This document shows positions 25,959 through 33,213 of a stretch of DNA of 33,213 bases, in pieces. Source of the stretch: Eubacteriales bacterium (GTDB lineage: Bacteria > Bacillota > Clostridia > Saccharofermentanales > UBA5734). Each line of letters opens with the position of its first letter. Position 1 is the stretch's first letter. The notes under the pieces are model-generated. The model saw nothing but the letters and a program-made list of their open reading frames with translations. It was not told the DNA's origin and did not search any database. The stretch spans positions 11,448 through 44,660 of the forward strand of contig JAQVJP010000008.1 of NCBI GenBank assembly GCA_028695145.1, written 5' to 3'. Position numbers and translations under genes: made by a program.

Positions 25959-26252
25959 TCAAACAATAACGTCGAGACCGACTTGCTCAACCATGCGCTG
26001 GCTGATAACCTCAGCGTTTGGTCTATACTGGCCAGTTCTAAGCTGCTCTCTAATGGCGTTAACCTTCTCTGCGTTAAATTCATCAGACTGTTGAGCTTCC
26101 TTGAGCATATTAGCGTATTCAATTCCCTGTTTTGACAATTCAACTCTATCAGATTGCGTAGACAATCTTGAATCTGAACTCTGAGCCTGATGACGCGAAT
26201 TATTCTCATAACGCTTAATCGCGCTGGCACTAATATTAGGATCTATTCTCAT
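25959..26252 (-). CDS. flgM: Anti-sigma-28 factor FlgM
   Basis: The 97-residue protein has an N-terminal polar, disordered half (MRIDPNISASAIKRYENNSR) and a C-terminal helical half with VELSKQGIEYANMLK and the sigma-binding part EKVNAIREQLRTGQY followed by EVISQRMVEQV. FlgM binds sigma-28 (encoded here as fliA) until the hook is complete and FlgM is exported. The start has a strong AGGAGG seven bases ahead. A sigma-28-like promoter lies about 70 bases upstream, which would give the negative feedback known in other bacteria. A second open frame in the same stretch (25940-26230) is a shadow. Confidence 0.94.
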   Translation of the reverse strand: MRIDPNISASAIKRYENNSRHQAQSSDSRLSTQSDRVELSKQGIEYANMLKEAQQSDEFNAEKVNAIREQLRTGQYRPNAEVISQRMVEQVGLDVIV

Positions 26253-26319
26253 GACAATTCCTCCTCGTCAGAAACATTTAATTGATTTCCAACTAACATT
26301 TCATACGTTGCTGATAATT

Positions 26320-26346
26320 ATATCGAACAGATTCTCAATTTCTTGA
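26320..26346 (-). promoter_or_regulatory. Candidate sigma-28 promoter of the flgM operon
   Basis: The minus strand reads TCAA, 15 bases, TTCGATAT: three of four at -35 and six of eight at -10. It overlaps the end of the yvyF-like gene and lies about 70 bases upstream of flgM. Confidence 0.6.
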
Positions 26347-26787
26347 GTGCATTCTTTCATTAAAATCTCGCTTATCGTCTTTAATTCTATTCTTTTGCGT
26401 TCTATCAAACTTTTTTTCTCTGTTTGTGGCAGCAATTGCATCACCTGCAATCGATTTTTGAGCCTGTCTGAGTTCACTACTAAGTTGTGCCTGACAACTG
26501 TCGCAATAGCGCCCAGTATTTATTGACGTACCACATCTCTCACAGCTTAAGCCGCCAGCTGAACTGTCAAGTTCAAGTCTGCCTTCACGCAGAAGCTGCA
26601 AAATTGTACGGTCATTAACTTCTGTAGCATCAGAGATTTCCTTGATACCTGCATGAGGATTCTCATATATATAATCACGTACTACGCGATATTCCCGGTC
26701 AATCTCATCTATACATCGCGGACAATATGGACTTGCGACATAATTGAAGAGTTTTCTGCATCTGCGGCATTGACGTACATTGTTCAT
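26335..26787 (-). CDS. YvyF-like flagellar operon protein with two zinc-ribbon motifs
   Basis: The 150-residue protein matches the Firmicute flagellar operon protein of the YvyF type, encoded directly upstream of flgM. It carries two Cys4 clusters, C7/C10/C22/C25 and C82/C85/C95/C98, flanking a small helix-turn-helix-like segment (about 44-66, AGIKEISDATEVNDRTILQL). The C-terminal 45 residues are basic and likely disordered. A regulatory role is plausible; the molecular target is not known to me. The start has CGAGGT eight bases ahead and lies 31 bases after the flhP stop. Confidence 0.87.
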   Translation of the reverse strand: MNNVRQCRRCRKLFNYVASPYCPRCIDEIDREYRVVRDYIYENPHAGIKEISDATEVNDRTILQLLREGRLELDSSAGGLSCERCGTSINTGRYCDSCQAQLSSELRQAQKSIAGDAIAATNREKKFDRTQKNRIKDDKRDFNERMHSRN

Positions 26788-26818
26788 GATTTCTTACCTC
26801 GTATGATTATATTGTTTT

Positions 26819-27580
26819 TTAGCGGCGAATCTCATTAGCTGTCGCTTTCATATCGTCAGTTGTTGTAATAGCGCGGCTAAGAAGTGAATACGCACGTTGC
26901 GCCTCAATTAACTGCGTCATTTCCTCAGCCAGATCAACATTTGACCCCTCAACCGCACCCTGTCTAATCTGATAATCAGCGGCCAAAGCAGCCTCTCCAG
27001 AAGCGTCACTCTCTGCCCAGGTTCTGCTGCCGGCCGCAGACAAACCCTGCGGATTTACAAAATCAAACAATCCAAGATTCGCGATATTTTGACCATTATT
27101 TGTAATATCACCGGCACTGCCTATCGTAAGGTTATTAAGCGGTTCAGCTGATATAATCTGCTGCAGGTTCTGGTCAAGCACATAACGGCCATTACCGTCT
27201 ACAAGAAAATGCTGCCCGTTCTCTTCACTTGTCTGGAAGGCTCCATCGCGAGTATACAACACCTGACCATCGGCATCCTGAACAGCGAAGAAAGCCATAC
27301 CACTGATAGCCGCGTCAAGATTTCTACCTGTTTCCATCAACGGGCCCTGCATCAAGCTGGTTGTAGTCGCGCCTGTCAGCACACCGGTACCTCGCAATAA
27401 GTTCTCTTCACTTTGTGGTTCAGCCGGATTACGCATAGCCTGATACATAGTATCTTCAAAATCGACGCGCTTACGCTTGAATCCCTGAGTATTCACATTG
27501 GCAATATTATCTGCCAATGTGTCAATTTTGTTTTGTTGAGCTACCATGCCGGCAGCGGCTGTATATAAGGATTGTGACAT
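26819..27580 (-). CDS. flhP: Flagellar rod/hook-basal-body protein, FlgG family (FlhP-like)
   Basis: The 253-residue protein shows the rod-protein N-terminus SLYTAAAGMVAQQNKIDTLADNIANVNTQGFKRKRVDF and the matching C-terminus VEGSNVDLAEEMTQLIEAQR with SLLSRAITTTDDM. Such proteins polymerise into the distal rod through their paired terminal helices. In Bacillus subtilis two paralogues, FlhO and FlhP, fill the FlgF/FlgG roles. This gene is the second of the pair and most like FlgG, so FlhP is used. A full-length FlgG alignment would be about 260 residues. It starts 17 bases after flhO. Confidence 0.9.
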   Translation of the reverse strand: MSQSLYTAAAGMVAQQNKIDTLADNIANVNTQGFKRKRVDFEDTMYQAMRNPAEPQSEENLLRGTGVLTGATTTSLMQGPLMETGRNLDAAISGMAFFAVQDADGQVLYTRDGAFQTSEENGQHFLVDGNGRYVLDQNLQQIISAEPLNNLTIGSAGDITNNGQNIANLGLFDFVNPQGLSAAGSRTWAESDASGEAALAADYQIRQGAVEGSNVDLAEEMTQLIEAQRAYSLLSRAITTTDDMKATANEIRR

Positions 27581-27597
27581 ATCTATTTACCTCCGGC

Positions 27598-28350
27598 TCA
27601 AACTCGGCCAAGATCATTGACAGTTTTGCCAAGTTTCTCATCCATAATCTTGATCATACGCTGATTAATTTCATAACTTCGCTGAATTTCTATCATATTT
27701 ACCATCTGATTTGAGAGATCTACGTTTGACATCTCAATAAAACCTTGTCTGACCTGAGCTTGTTCTGCAGGTTGTACAACACCCTCCTGAAGGCTGTAGA
27801 GGTTACCGCCTTGTTTGCGCATTGTAGTTGTATCTTCAACAGTTACGAGCTGCAAACGATCAATTAACTGTCCATTTGCCTGAACATTTCCATTAAGATC
27901 AACGGCAAAATCGGTGCTGCCGACATTGATTTCCCCTTGCTCACCCAACACTCTGTCACCTGCAGCCGTAGTCAGGAAGCCATCCGCGTCAACCTGGAAG
28001 TTCCCAGCTCTCGTATAGCGTTCACCGTCTGCTGTATTAACAGTAAAAAAAGCATTTCCAAGCAACGCGAGATCAGTATTGCTCTTGGTTTCCTGCAAGG
28101 AACCAACATTAAAATTTGTAATGACTTCGTCAATATGAATACCAGTATTAAGAGGACCAACATCAGCTGTTCGTTGTACGATTGACGGATCATTCATTCG
28201 TTCAATCATCAGATCATCAAAAGATCTCGATAAAAGATTATCCTGCTTATAACCTACAGTTGTCGCGTTTGCCAGATTGTTGATAACAACATCCATTCTT
28301 TTCTCTTGAGTCAACATTCCGGTGGTCGCTGTGTATAAACCTCTGATCAT
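27598..28350 (-). CDS. flhO: Flagellar rod/hook-basal-body protein, FlgF/FlgG family (FlhO-like)
   Basis: The 250-residue protein has the rod signature MIRGLYTATTGMLTQEKRMD with INNLANATTVGYKQ, and a C-terminal MSNVDLSNQMVNMIEIQRSY block. It is a paralogue of the next gene, and the pair is the FlhO/FlhP set of distal rod proteins. N-terminal MIRGLYTATTGM is closer to FlgF/FlhO. The start has GAGAGGATG about six bases ahead. It lies 48 bases after fliA, across a small hairpin. Confidence 0.88.
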   Translation of the reverse strand: MIRGLYTATTGMLTQEKRMDVVINNLANATTVGYKQDNLLSRSFDDLMIERMNDPSIVQRTADVGPLNTGIHIDEVITNFNVGSLQETKSNTDLALLGNAFFTVNTADGERYTRAGNFQVDADGFLTTAAGDRVLGEQGEINVGSTDFAVDLNGNVQANGQLIDRLQLVTVEDTTTMRKQGGNLYSLQEGVVQPAEQAQVRQGFIEMSNVDLSNQMVNMIEIQRSYEINQRMIKIMDEKLGKTVNDLGRV

Positions 28351-28371
28351 CGTATCATCCTCTCATTAATT

Positions 28372-28395
28372 GCTGCGCTATTTGATAATAGCAGC
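28372..28395 (-). other. Small hairpin between fliA and flhO
   Basis: On the minus strand, GCTG and CTATT pair with AATAG and CAGC, with a two-base CG bulge and a four-base loop. No U-tract follows, so it is not a terminator; it could be an RNA-stability or processing element or mere chance. Confidence 0.3.
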
Positions 28396-28398
28396 TTC

Positions 28399-29133
28399 TT
28401 AATTATATGGCAGTACCTTTTTCATCATGCTTCTTAGTTTAACAATAATACTTGAATGAATCTGTGATATTCTTGACTCCGTCAAATCAAGCACAGCACC
28501 TATCTCTTTAAGTGTGAGCTCATCGTTATAGTATAGATTCAGAATTATCTGTTCCCTTTCAGATAACTGCTTGATAGACTCTGCCAGAATTTGTTTGAAC
28601 TCTCTTGACTCGAGTTCACGATCAAATGTTGGATCTGTTTTAAACTGATACTCATCCGTAACAGCATCTGTAAGCAGTTCATCAAGGTGCAGCACACTGA
28701 GGAAATGAGCTTCACCAAATATTGATTGCAGATCATCGAGCGGCATCTGCAAATAGTCAGCGATTTCCTGATCGGCAGGAGCACGGCCTAATTGCTGAGC
28801 AAGATCATCCGCCGATTGCTCAACCTGCTTGATACGGGTTCTGACGTGCACGGGAGCCCAATCCTGTTGTCTCATATAATCTATGACCGCGCCGCGGATC
28901 CTAATCTGCGAATATGTCTCGAATTTCACTTCGCGCTCAGGGTCGAATTTATCTATAGCATCAATCAATCCAAGCACGCCACAGCTGATTAGATCATCAT
29001 AATCATGATACGTTCTACTGGCAGGGAACAATCTGCCGACAACACGCTTAACCAGCGAGATGTAATGCATTATCAGCTCATTTCTTGCTTCCTGGTCACC
29101 ATTTTGTTTATATGCTCTCCAGAGTTCATCCAT
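28399..29133 (-). CDS. fliA: Flagellar RNA polymerase sigma factor FliA (sigma-28/sigma-D)
   Basis: The 244-residue sigma factor has region 2 at about 20-95 (YDDLISCGVLGLIDAIDKFDP, then YSQIRIRGAVIDYMRQQDW), region 3 at about 100-150 and region 4 at about 185-238 with the helix-turn-helix LTLKEIGAVLDLTESRISQI. These are hallmarks of the FliA/WhiG group, which reads TAAA-N15-CGAT-type promoters, and four such candidates exist in this window. The start overlaps the flhA stop by eight bases (ATGGATGA), so the sigma factor is probably made in step with the export gate. FlgM, encoded about 2.9 kb downstream, should inhibit it. Confidence 0.97.
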   Translation of the reverse strand: MDELWRAYKQNGDQEARNELIMHYISLVKRVVGRLFPASRTYHDYDDLISCGVLGLIDAIDKFDPEREVKFETYSQIRIRGAVIDYMRQQDWAPVHVRTRIKQVEQSADDLAQQLGRAPADQEIADYLQMPLDDLQSIFGEAHFLSVLHLDELLTDAVTDEYQFKTDPTFDRELESREFKQILAESIKQLSEREQIILNLYYNDELTLKEIGAVLDLTESRISQIHSSIIVKLRSMMKKVLPYN

Positions 29134-31171
29134 TGCTTATGCTCACCATCCCCTCCGCATGTATTTCGATGGCTGCGTCTATTTCATTATATGACAAAAC
29201 AGCCAGTTCCGGGGACATCTGCTCGACCATTTTCTTAAAATGTGGCCTGACAGCCGGTGAAGTAAGCACAACCGGATTTATACCGACCGACATCATACGT
29301 TCAAGCGCTGAGCGTAAGTTGTGTAGGAGCTTCTGAATCTGATCCGGTGAAAGCGCGACAAAAGAGCCCTGCTCTGTTTGTCTTAGCCTTTCGATTATCA
29401 GTTGTTCCAGCTGAGGGTCAAGTGTTATAACCCTCGCTATGCCATCCCCAACAAAACGTTTACTAATAGTTCTCTTTAGTCTTTGTCGGCAATATTCTAT
29501 GAGCATGTCGGGATTACGTGTAGCACCCGAATAGTCTGATAATGTTTCAAGAATTGTACCCATATCTCTGATCGATACACCTTCTCTTAGCAAGCCCGAC
29601 AGCACCTTTTGCACCTCACCAAGCGTGAAGAGTTTGGGAATAACTTCATCTACCAGCGCCGGCTGTGACTGTTTGAGATTGTCCACCAGGGTTTGAACCT
29701 GCTGACGATCGAGCAGCTCATTAGCATGGCGCTTCAGTAATTCTGATAGATGTGTGGCCAGAACCGACGGTGGATCAACAATTGTATAGCCGGCAAGCTC
29801 TGCCTTCTCTCGTTCAGAACGTGAAATCCATAATGCCGGCAAACCAAACGCAGGTTCCACAGTCTCAATGCCTTTTATCGGCAAGCGGCTCTCTTCCGCG
29901 TTCATAGCCAGATAATGATCAGCCATAATTTCACCGCGCGCTATTTCCTCGCCGCGAATTCGTACGACATACTCATTAGTTTTTAGTAGAACATTATCAC
30001 GCAGACGTATGCCTGGAATGATAAGACCAAGATCCATAGCACATTGGCGCCTGATCATTACTACTCGATCTGACAGATCTCCCCCCTGATTGGCGTCAGC
30101 CAGCGGTATCAATCCATAGCCGAACTCAAGTTCGATCGGGTCAACGCCCAGAAGTGAAACAACATTTTCCGGTTTTCGGCTCTCACGCGCGATTTCCTCA
30201 ACCGCGGTATCAGCAGCAGGAACGGCCTGTGCGTTGAGAATATTACGTCTGATAATCGTCGCCAGCACAACCATAAATATTCCGATCATCCAAATCGGCA
30301 GTTTAGGCAGTCCGGGAATCAGACTAAGTGCTGTGATTATGACACCGGCGGCGTAGAGCACAGTCGGCTGGCTAAACAGCTGGCTTGAGATTTCAGCGCC
30401 AAGATTATCTTCAGACGCGGCTCTGGTAACAATAATACCTGTAGCTGTTGAGATCATAAGAGCAGGTATCTGACTGACCAAGCCATCACCAACTGTAGCC
30501 AATGTATATTTGGCTATTACTTCGTCAATTGCCAGATCTGAAGTCATCATGCCGATGACAATACCACCAACAATGTTAATAATCGTAACAAGAATCGAAA
30601 CAATAGCGTCGCCTTTTACAAATTTACTGGCACCGTCCATAGCGCCGTAAAAATCAGCTTCCCGCTGAATCTTCGAGCGGCGGACTTTTGCCTGTTGTTC
30701 ATCAATAAGGCCGGAATTTAGGTCAGCATCGATTGCCATCTGTTTACCAGGCATAGCATCGAGAGTAAAACGAGCCGCTACTTCAGCTACTCGCTCAGAA
30801 CCCTTGGTAATAACCAGAAACTGAATAATAATGATGATAGCGAATATGATAACACCGACAACAATATTACCGCCGATTACAAAACCACCAAAAGTCTTAA
30901 TAACCGCTCCGGCTTCACCATTATTGCCAAGTATAAGTCTGGTTGATGATATGTTCAGAGACAGCCTGAACAATGTAAGTATCAACAACAGCGGTGGGAA
31001 AACAGAGAAATCAAGCGCTTCCTTGGTAAACAGCGACAGGAGCAGAACTGTAACAGCCAGAGAAATATTGACAACCAGCAGGAAGTCAAGAAATACAGGG
31101 CTGAGAGGAACGATAATTAATATGATAACAACGAATACAACTCCGGCTATCAGAATGTCGGCAAATTTCAT
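29126..31171 (-). CDS. flhA: Flagellar type III export gate protein FlhA
   Basis: The 681-residue protein has about eight membrane segments in its N-terminal half (about 5-310) and a cytoplasmic docking domain in the C-terminal half (about 340-681). The conserved FHIPEP loop is seen as MPGKQMAIDADLNSGL at about 140-155, followed by READFYGAMDGASKFVKGDAI. FlhA forms the nonameric ring that docks chaperone-substrate complexes and uses proton-motive force. Its start overlaps the flhB stop by one base (TGATG), and its end overlaps fliA. The length is usual. Confidence 0.98.
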   Translation of the reverse strand: MKFADILIAGVVFVVIILIIVPLSPVFLDFLLVVNISLAVTVLLLSLFTKEALDFSVFPPLLLILTLFRLSLNISSTRLILGNNGEAGAVIKTFGGFVIGGNIVVGVIIFAIIIIIQFLVITKGSERVAEVAARFTLDAMPGKQMAIDADLNSGLIDEQQAKVRRSKIQREADFYGAMDGASKFVKGDAIVSILVTIINIVGGIVIGMMTSDLAIDEVIAKYTLATVGDGLVSQIPALMISTATGIIVTRAASEDNLGAEISSQLFSQPTVLYAAGVIITALSLIPGLPKLPIWMIGIFMVVLATIIRRNILNAQAVPAADTAVEEIARESRKPENVVSLLGVDPIELEFGYGLIPLADANQGGDLSDRVVMIRRQCAMDLGLIIPGIRLRDNVLLKTNEYVVRIRGEEIARGEIMADHYLAMNAEESRLPIKGIETVEPAFGLPALWISRSEREKAELAGYTIVDPPSVLATHLSELLKRHANELLDRQQVQTLVDNLKQSQPALVDEVIPKLFTLGEVQKVLSGLLREGVSIRDMGTILETLSDYSGATRNPDMLIEYCRQRLKRTISKRFVGDGIARVITLDPQLEQLIIERLRQTEQGSFVALSPDQIQKLLHNLRSALERMMSVGINPVVLTSPAVRPHFKKMVEQMSPELAVLSYNEIDAAIEIHAEGMVSISNG

Positions 31172-32244
31172 CAGCTCTGTCCTCCTTTCACCTTGGCTAC
31201 ATAGACCAATATTTCGGCCACTGCCTGATACAAGTCAAGCGGTATCTGTTGACCTATTTTACATTGTTTGTATAGAGCCTGTGCAAGCGGTCTGTTCTCA
31301 ACTGTTATGATTCCATGCTCCGCTGCACGTTCTTTTATCTTCTGAGCCACATAGTTCTTGCCTTTTGCCAGAATCACGGGCGCGCTGTCCTTACTGTTAT
31401 CGTAGCGCAGCGCTATAGCATAGTGTGTCGGATTGGTGATAATTACGTCTGCCTGGGCGACATCCGACATCATACGCAGCATACCCATTTGACGTTGTAT
31501 CTGACGAATTCTCCCTTTTACCTGCGGATTACCTTCGGTTAATTTGTACTCGTCTTTGACCTCCTGTTTCGTCATCTTGAGATCTTTCTCAAATTTCCAC
31601 CATTGGTAGAGATAATCAAACAGAGCCAACACAATCAACACGGCACAGGCGCGAAAAGCCAGATTAAACAGCATTTCGCTTATCATGGCCAGGGCAACAG
31701 GCAAACGATAACCCATCAGCGACGGCAGACGCCGCAAATCATTATAGATGATATCCCAGGTCATTGCCAGGATAATACCTATTTTACCAAGCGACTTGAT
31801 GAGCTCCACTATAGCTCTACTTGAGAACATGCGCTTGGCGCCCGAGATCGGGTTAATCTTCTCAGGTTTGATCTTCAGTGTCTTGGTGGTAAACAAAAAA
31901 CCTGTCTGTAAGAGATTGACAACTACACCCGCGAGCATGGTAAAAGCAAGCAGCGGCGAAATTATCAGCGCGACATCCAGCAGCAGGCGTTGGAAAAACT
32001 GCATAGCGGACAAGACAGTCAGTGTCTCATTACCAATATCCGCACCGGGCAGGAACTCATAGAATACATCCATTATACCGTGCCCCATGTTACCTATAAG
32101 GAGTTTAAAAACGAACACCGTACTTATCAGCAGCAGCGCGACGCTCATATCCTGGCTGCGCAGGACATTCCCCTGCTCACGTTCGTCACGCCGCTTCTTA
32201 GGTGTCGCCTTCTCAGTTTTTTCTCCACCGCCACCACCTGGCAT
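31171..32244 (-). CDS. flhB: Flagellar export switch protein FlhB
   Basis: The 357-residue protein has four membrane segments (about 35-55, 88-112, 150-168, 188-215) and a cytoplasmic domain (about 218-357). The autocleavage site NPTH is at 271-274, in IITNPTHYAIAL; cleavage between N and P switches export from rod/hook to filament substrates. The N-terminus (EKTEKATPKKRRDEREQG) is the family's amphipathic signature, preceded here by a short Gly run. It starts four bases after fliR, with GGGGGG in the end of fliR as the binding site. Confidence 0.98.
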   Translation of the reverse strand: MPGGGGGEKTEKATPKKRRDEREQGNVLRSQDMSVALLLISTVFVFKLLIGNMGHGIMDVFYEFLPGADIGNETLTVLSAMQFFQRLLLDVALIISPLLAFTMLAGVVVNLLQTGFLFTTKTLKIKPEKINPISGAKRMFSSRAIVELIKSLGKIGIILAMTWDIIYNDLRRLPSLMGYRLPVALAMISEMLFNLAFRACAVLIVLALFDYLYQWWKFEKDLKMTKQEVKDEYKLTEGNPQVKGRIRQIQRQMGMLRMMSDVAQADVIITNPTHYAIALRYDNSKDSAPVILAKGKNYVAQKIKERAAEHGIITVENRPLAQALYKQCKIGQQIPLDLYQAVAEILVYVAKVKGGQS

Positions 32245-32248
32245 TTGT

Positions 32249-33064
32249 TTATCCCCCCAATCCGGCGATCATATTCTCAGTTGCCTGGAACATTTCATTA
32301 AACACATTGTCCAGAAAATTCAGGTAGAATGGCTGCATCGCAAACAGCACTACCAGTCCAATTATTATTTTCAGGGGTATACCAACCATATATGCGTGAA
32401 AATTAGGTACAGCACGCATCAGCACACCCATAGTTACCTCACTGACAAGTGCAGAGGCAATTATCGGCAGAGCAAGCGTCACAGCCAGCATAACCATAAG
32501 AAAAAAAGCCTCCATAGCCACAGTTGGCAGCACAGGATTAAGTCGAACTTCACCAACAGGTATCCGCTCATAAGTCAACCCAAGAATTCTGATCAGCTTA
32601 AGATGTCCATCAAGTGTAAAAAAATAAACAGTCATGACTATATTAAGAAGCATGCCGGAATAAGTTGTCTGCGTACCCATCGACGGATCAAAAACAGCAC
32701 CCATACCTATGCCAAGCTGAATATCAATTACCTGCCCGGCTATAGCCGGCAAAGCGAAAAACACTATAGTAATATAGCCGATGATAAGTCCGACCAAAAC
32801 CTCACCCATTACCAATAGAACATACGTAATTGATGGTTCTGAAGTAAATATCTCTGCCGGTGGATATAACTGAATAAACATGACAGACAAAATGAGAGCA
32901 AGGCCCAATCTGAATCTCACCGGAAGATTGCGGCGGCCAAAAATTGGTGAAAGCACGAAAAAACCAGATGATCTTACCAGTACCAGCAAATAATAAGGCC
33001 AATACTGCAAATTTAATTGCGGAAAGCTGTTTATCGCTGTCATTACCTTCAAAACAGTATCCAT
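32249..33064 (-). CDS. fliR: Flagellar export gate protein FliR
   Basis: The 271-residue hydrophobic protein fits FliR, part of the FliPQR core of the export gate. Visible features are the N-terminal YLLVLVRSSGFFVLSPIFGRRNLPVRFRLGLAL block, several membrane segments, the IDIQLGIGMGAVFDPSMGTQ loop, and a C-terminal PNFHAYMVGIPLKIIIGLVVL segment. It starts eight bases after the fliQ stop, with a GAGGAG site that overlaps that stop. Confidence 0.96.
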   Translation of the reverse strand: MDTVLKVMTAINSFPQLNLQYWPYYLLVLVRSSGFFVLSPIFGRRNLPVRFRLGLALILSVMFIQLYPPAEIFTSEPSITYVLLVMGEVLVGLIIGYITIVFFALPAIAGQVIDIQLGIGMGAVFDPSMGTQTTYSGMLLNIVMTVYFFTLDGHLKLIRILGLTYERIPVGEVRLNPVLPTVAMEAFFLMVMLAVTLALPIIASALVSEVTMGVLMRAVPNFHAYMVGIPLKIIIGLVVLFAMQPFYLNFLDNVFNEMFQATENMIAGLGG

Positions 33065-33072
33065 TACACTCC

Positions 33073-33213
33073 TCAGGACATCAAGGTTGGCAAGCTCTCA
33101 AACAGCTTGATCGTAAACTCAATCAGTGTTGTCAGCATCCAGCTGCCAAAAATAACAAGAGCAAGCAATACCGCCAGAATTTTGGGCACAAATACCAATG
33201 TTTGTTCGTTAAT
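33073..33213 (-). CDS. fliQ: Flagellar export gate protein FliQ, C-terminal part (cut by window edge)
   Basis: The last 46 codons of a small membrane protein run into the right edge. They read INEQTLVFVPKILAVLLALV, then an aromatic turn GSWML and the end LFESLPTLMS, which match the second half of FliQ (normally about 89 residues): the second membrane segment and the conserved INEQTL start of that half. FliQ is part of the FliPQR pore. The order fliQ-fliR-flhB-flhA supports the call. Confidence 0.92.
   Translation of the reverse strand: MNEQTLVFVPKILAVLLALVIFGSWMLTTLIEFTIKLFESLPTLMS

Noticed and set aside
25940-26230. Second minus-strand open frame overlapping flgM
   Set aside because: It runs in another frame over flgM, which has the strong AGGAGG site and the family sequence.
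26788-26818. TATAAT-like sequence between flhP and the yvyF-like gene
   Set aside because: No acceptable -35 lies at the right distance, and the DNA is AT-rich; read-through from flhP explains expression.
32087-32818. Plus-strand open frame of 243 codons across flhB and fliR
   Set aside because: Antisense shadow across two conserved genes, with low-complexity Lys/His/Ser composition.

Overview
The window looks like chromosomal DNA from a motile member of the Bacillota, most likely a clostridial lineage. The signs are strong AGGAGG-type ribosome binding sites, a Firmicute-style late flagellar locus (flhB-flhA-fliA-flhO/flhP, then yvyF-flgM-flgN-flgK-flgL-DUF6470-fliW-csrA), a YaaR-family protein, a lipoteichoic-acid-synthase-type enzyme and moderate GC. 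I cannot name a genus. The two edge genes (SNF2 helicase at the left, fliQ at the right) are cut by the window. No tRNA, rRNA, insertion sequence, CRISPR array or prophage is visible, and no gene-free stretch exceeds about 220 bases.

Layout, left to right. 1-2830 is on the plus strand: the 3' part of a SNF2-type helicase gene and a small gene of unknown function. A bidirectional terminator at 2886-2918 separates these from everything else, which is on the minus strand and so is transcribed from right to left. 2955-6802 holds an overlapping two-gene unit, an LTA-synthase-family phosphoglycerol transferase followed by an O-acetylhomoserine sulfhydrylase. 6908-16962 is a chemotaxis operon transcribed cheY-cheA-cheW-mcp-cheR-cheB-GGDEF/EAL, with a candidate sigma-28 promoter just upstream of cheY. 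17135-20067 is a filament-cap and chaperone operon (fliD-fliS-fliT-like-yaaR). 20266-21363 is flagellin as its own unit. 21584-26787 carries csrA, fliW, DUF6470, flgL, flgK, flgN, flgM and yvyF. 26819-33213 carries the two rod/hook-basal-body genes, sigma-28 (fliA) and the export genes flhA, flhB, fliR and partial fliQ.

How the parts work together. The right-hand operon encodes export-gate proteins, distal rod proteins and the late sigma factor FliA. FlgM should hold FliA inactive until the hook is finished. Four candidate sigma-28 promoters with exactly the same 15-base spacer lie upstream of flgM, flagellin, fliD and cheY, which are the classes expected to fire after FlgM is secreted. Chaperones are encoded beside their likely clients (FlgN with FlgK/FlgL, FliS with flagellin, FliT-like with FliD). 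FliW and CsrA are encoded immediately upstream of flagellin, and the flagellin leader carries a hairpin with GGA in its loop plus a GGA-containing Shine-Dalgarno, the arrangement known for CsrA control of Bacillus subtilis hag. The chemotaxis operon ends with a PAS-GGDEF-EAL protein, linking chemotaxis expression to cyclic-di-GMP.

The window is mostly a conserved system. The points most worth a second look are the missing flhF/flhG between flhA and fliA, the CsrA-type leader on flagellin, the co-ordinated sigma-28 promoter set, the poly-HAMP chemoreceptor with a long acidic tail, and the tight coupling of an LTA-synthase-like gene with a methionine/cysteine biosynthesis gene.
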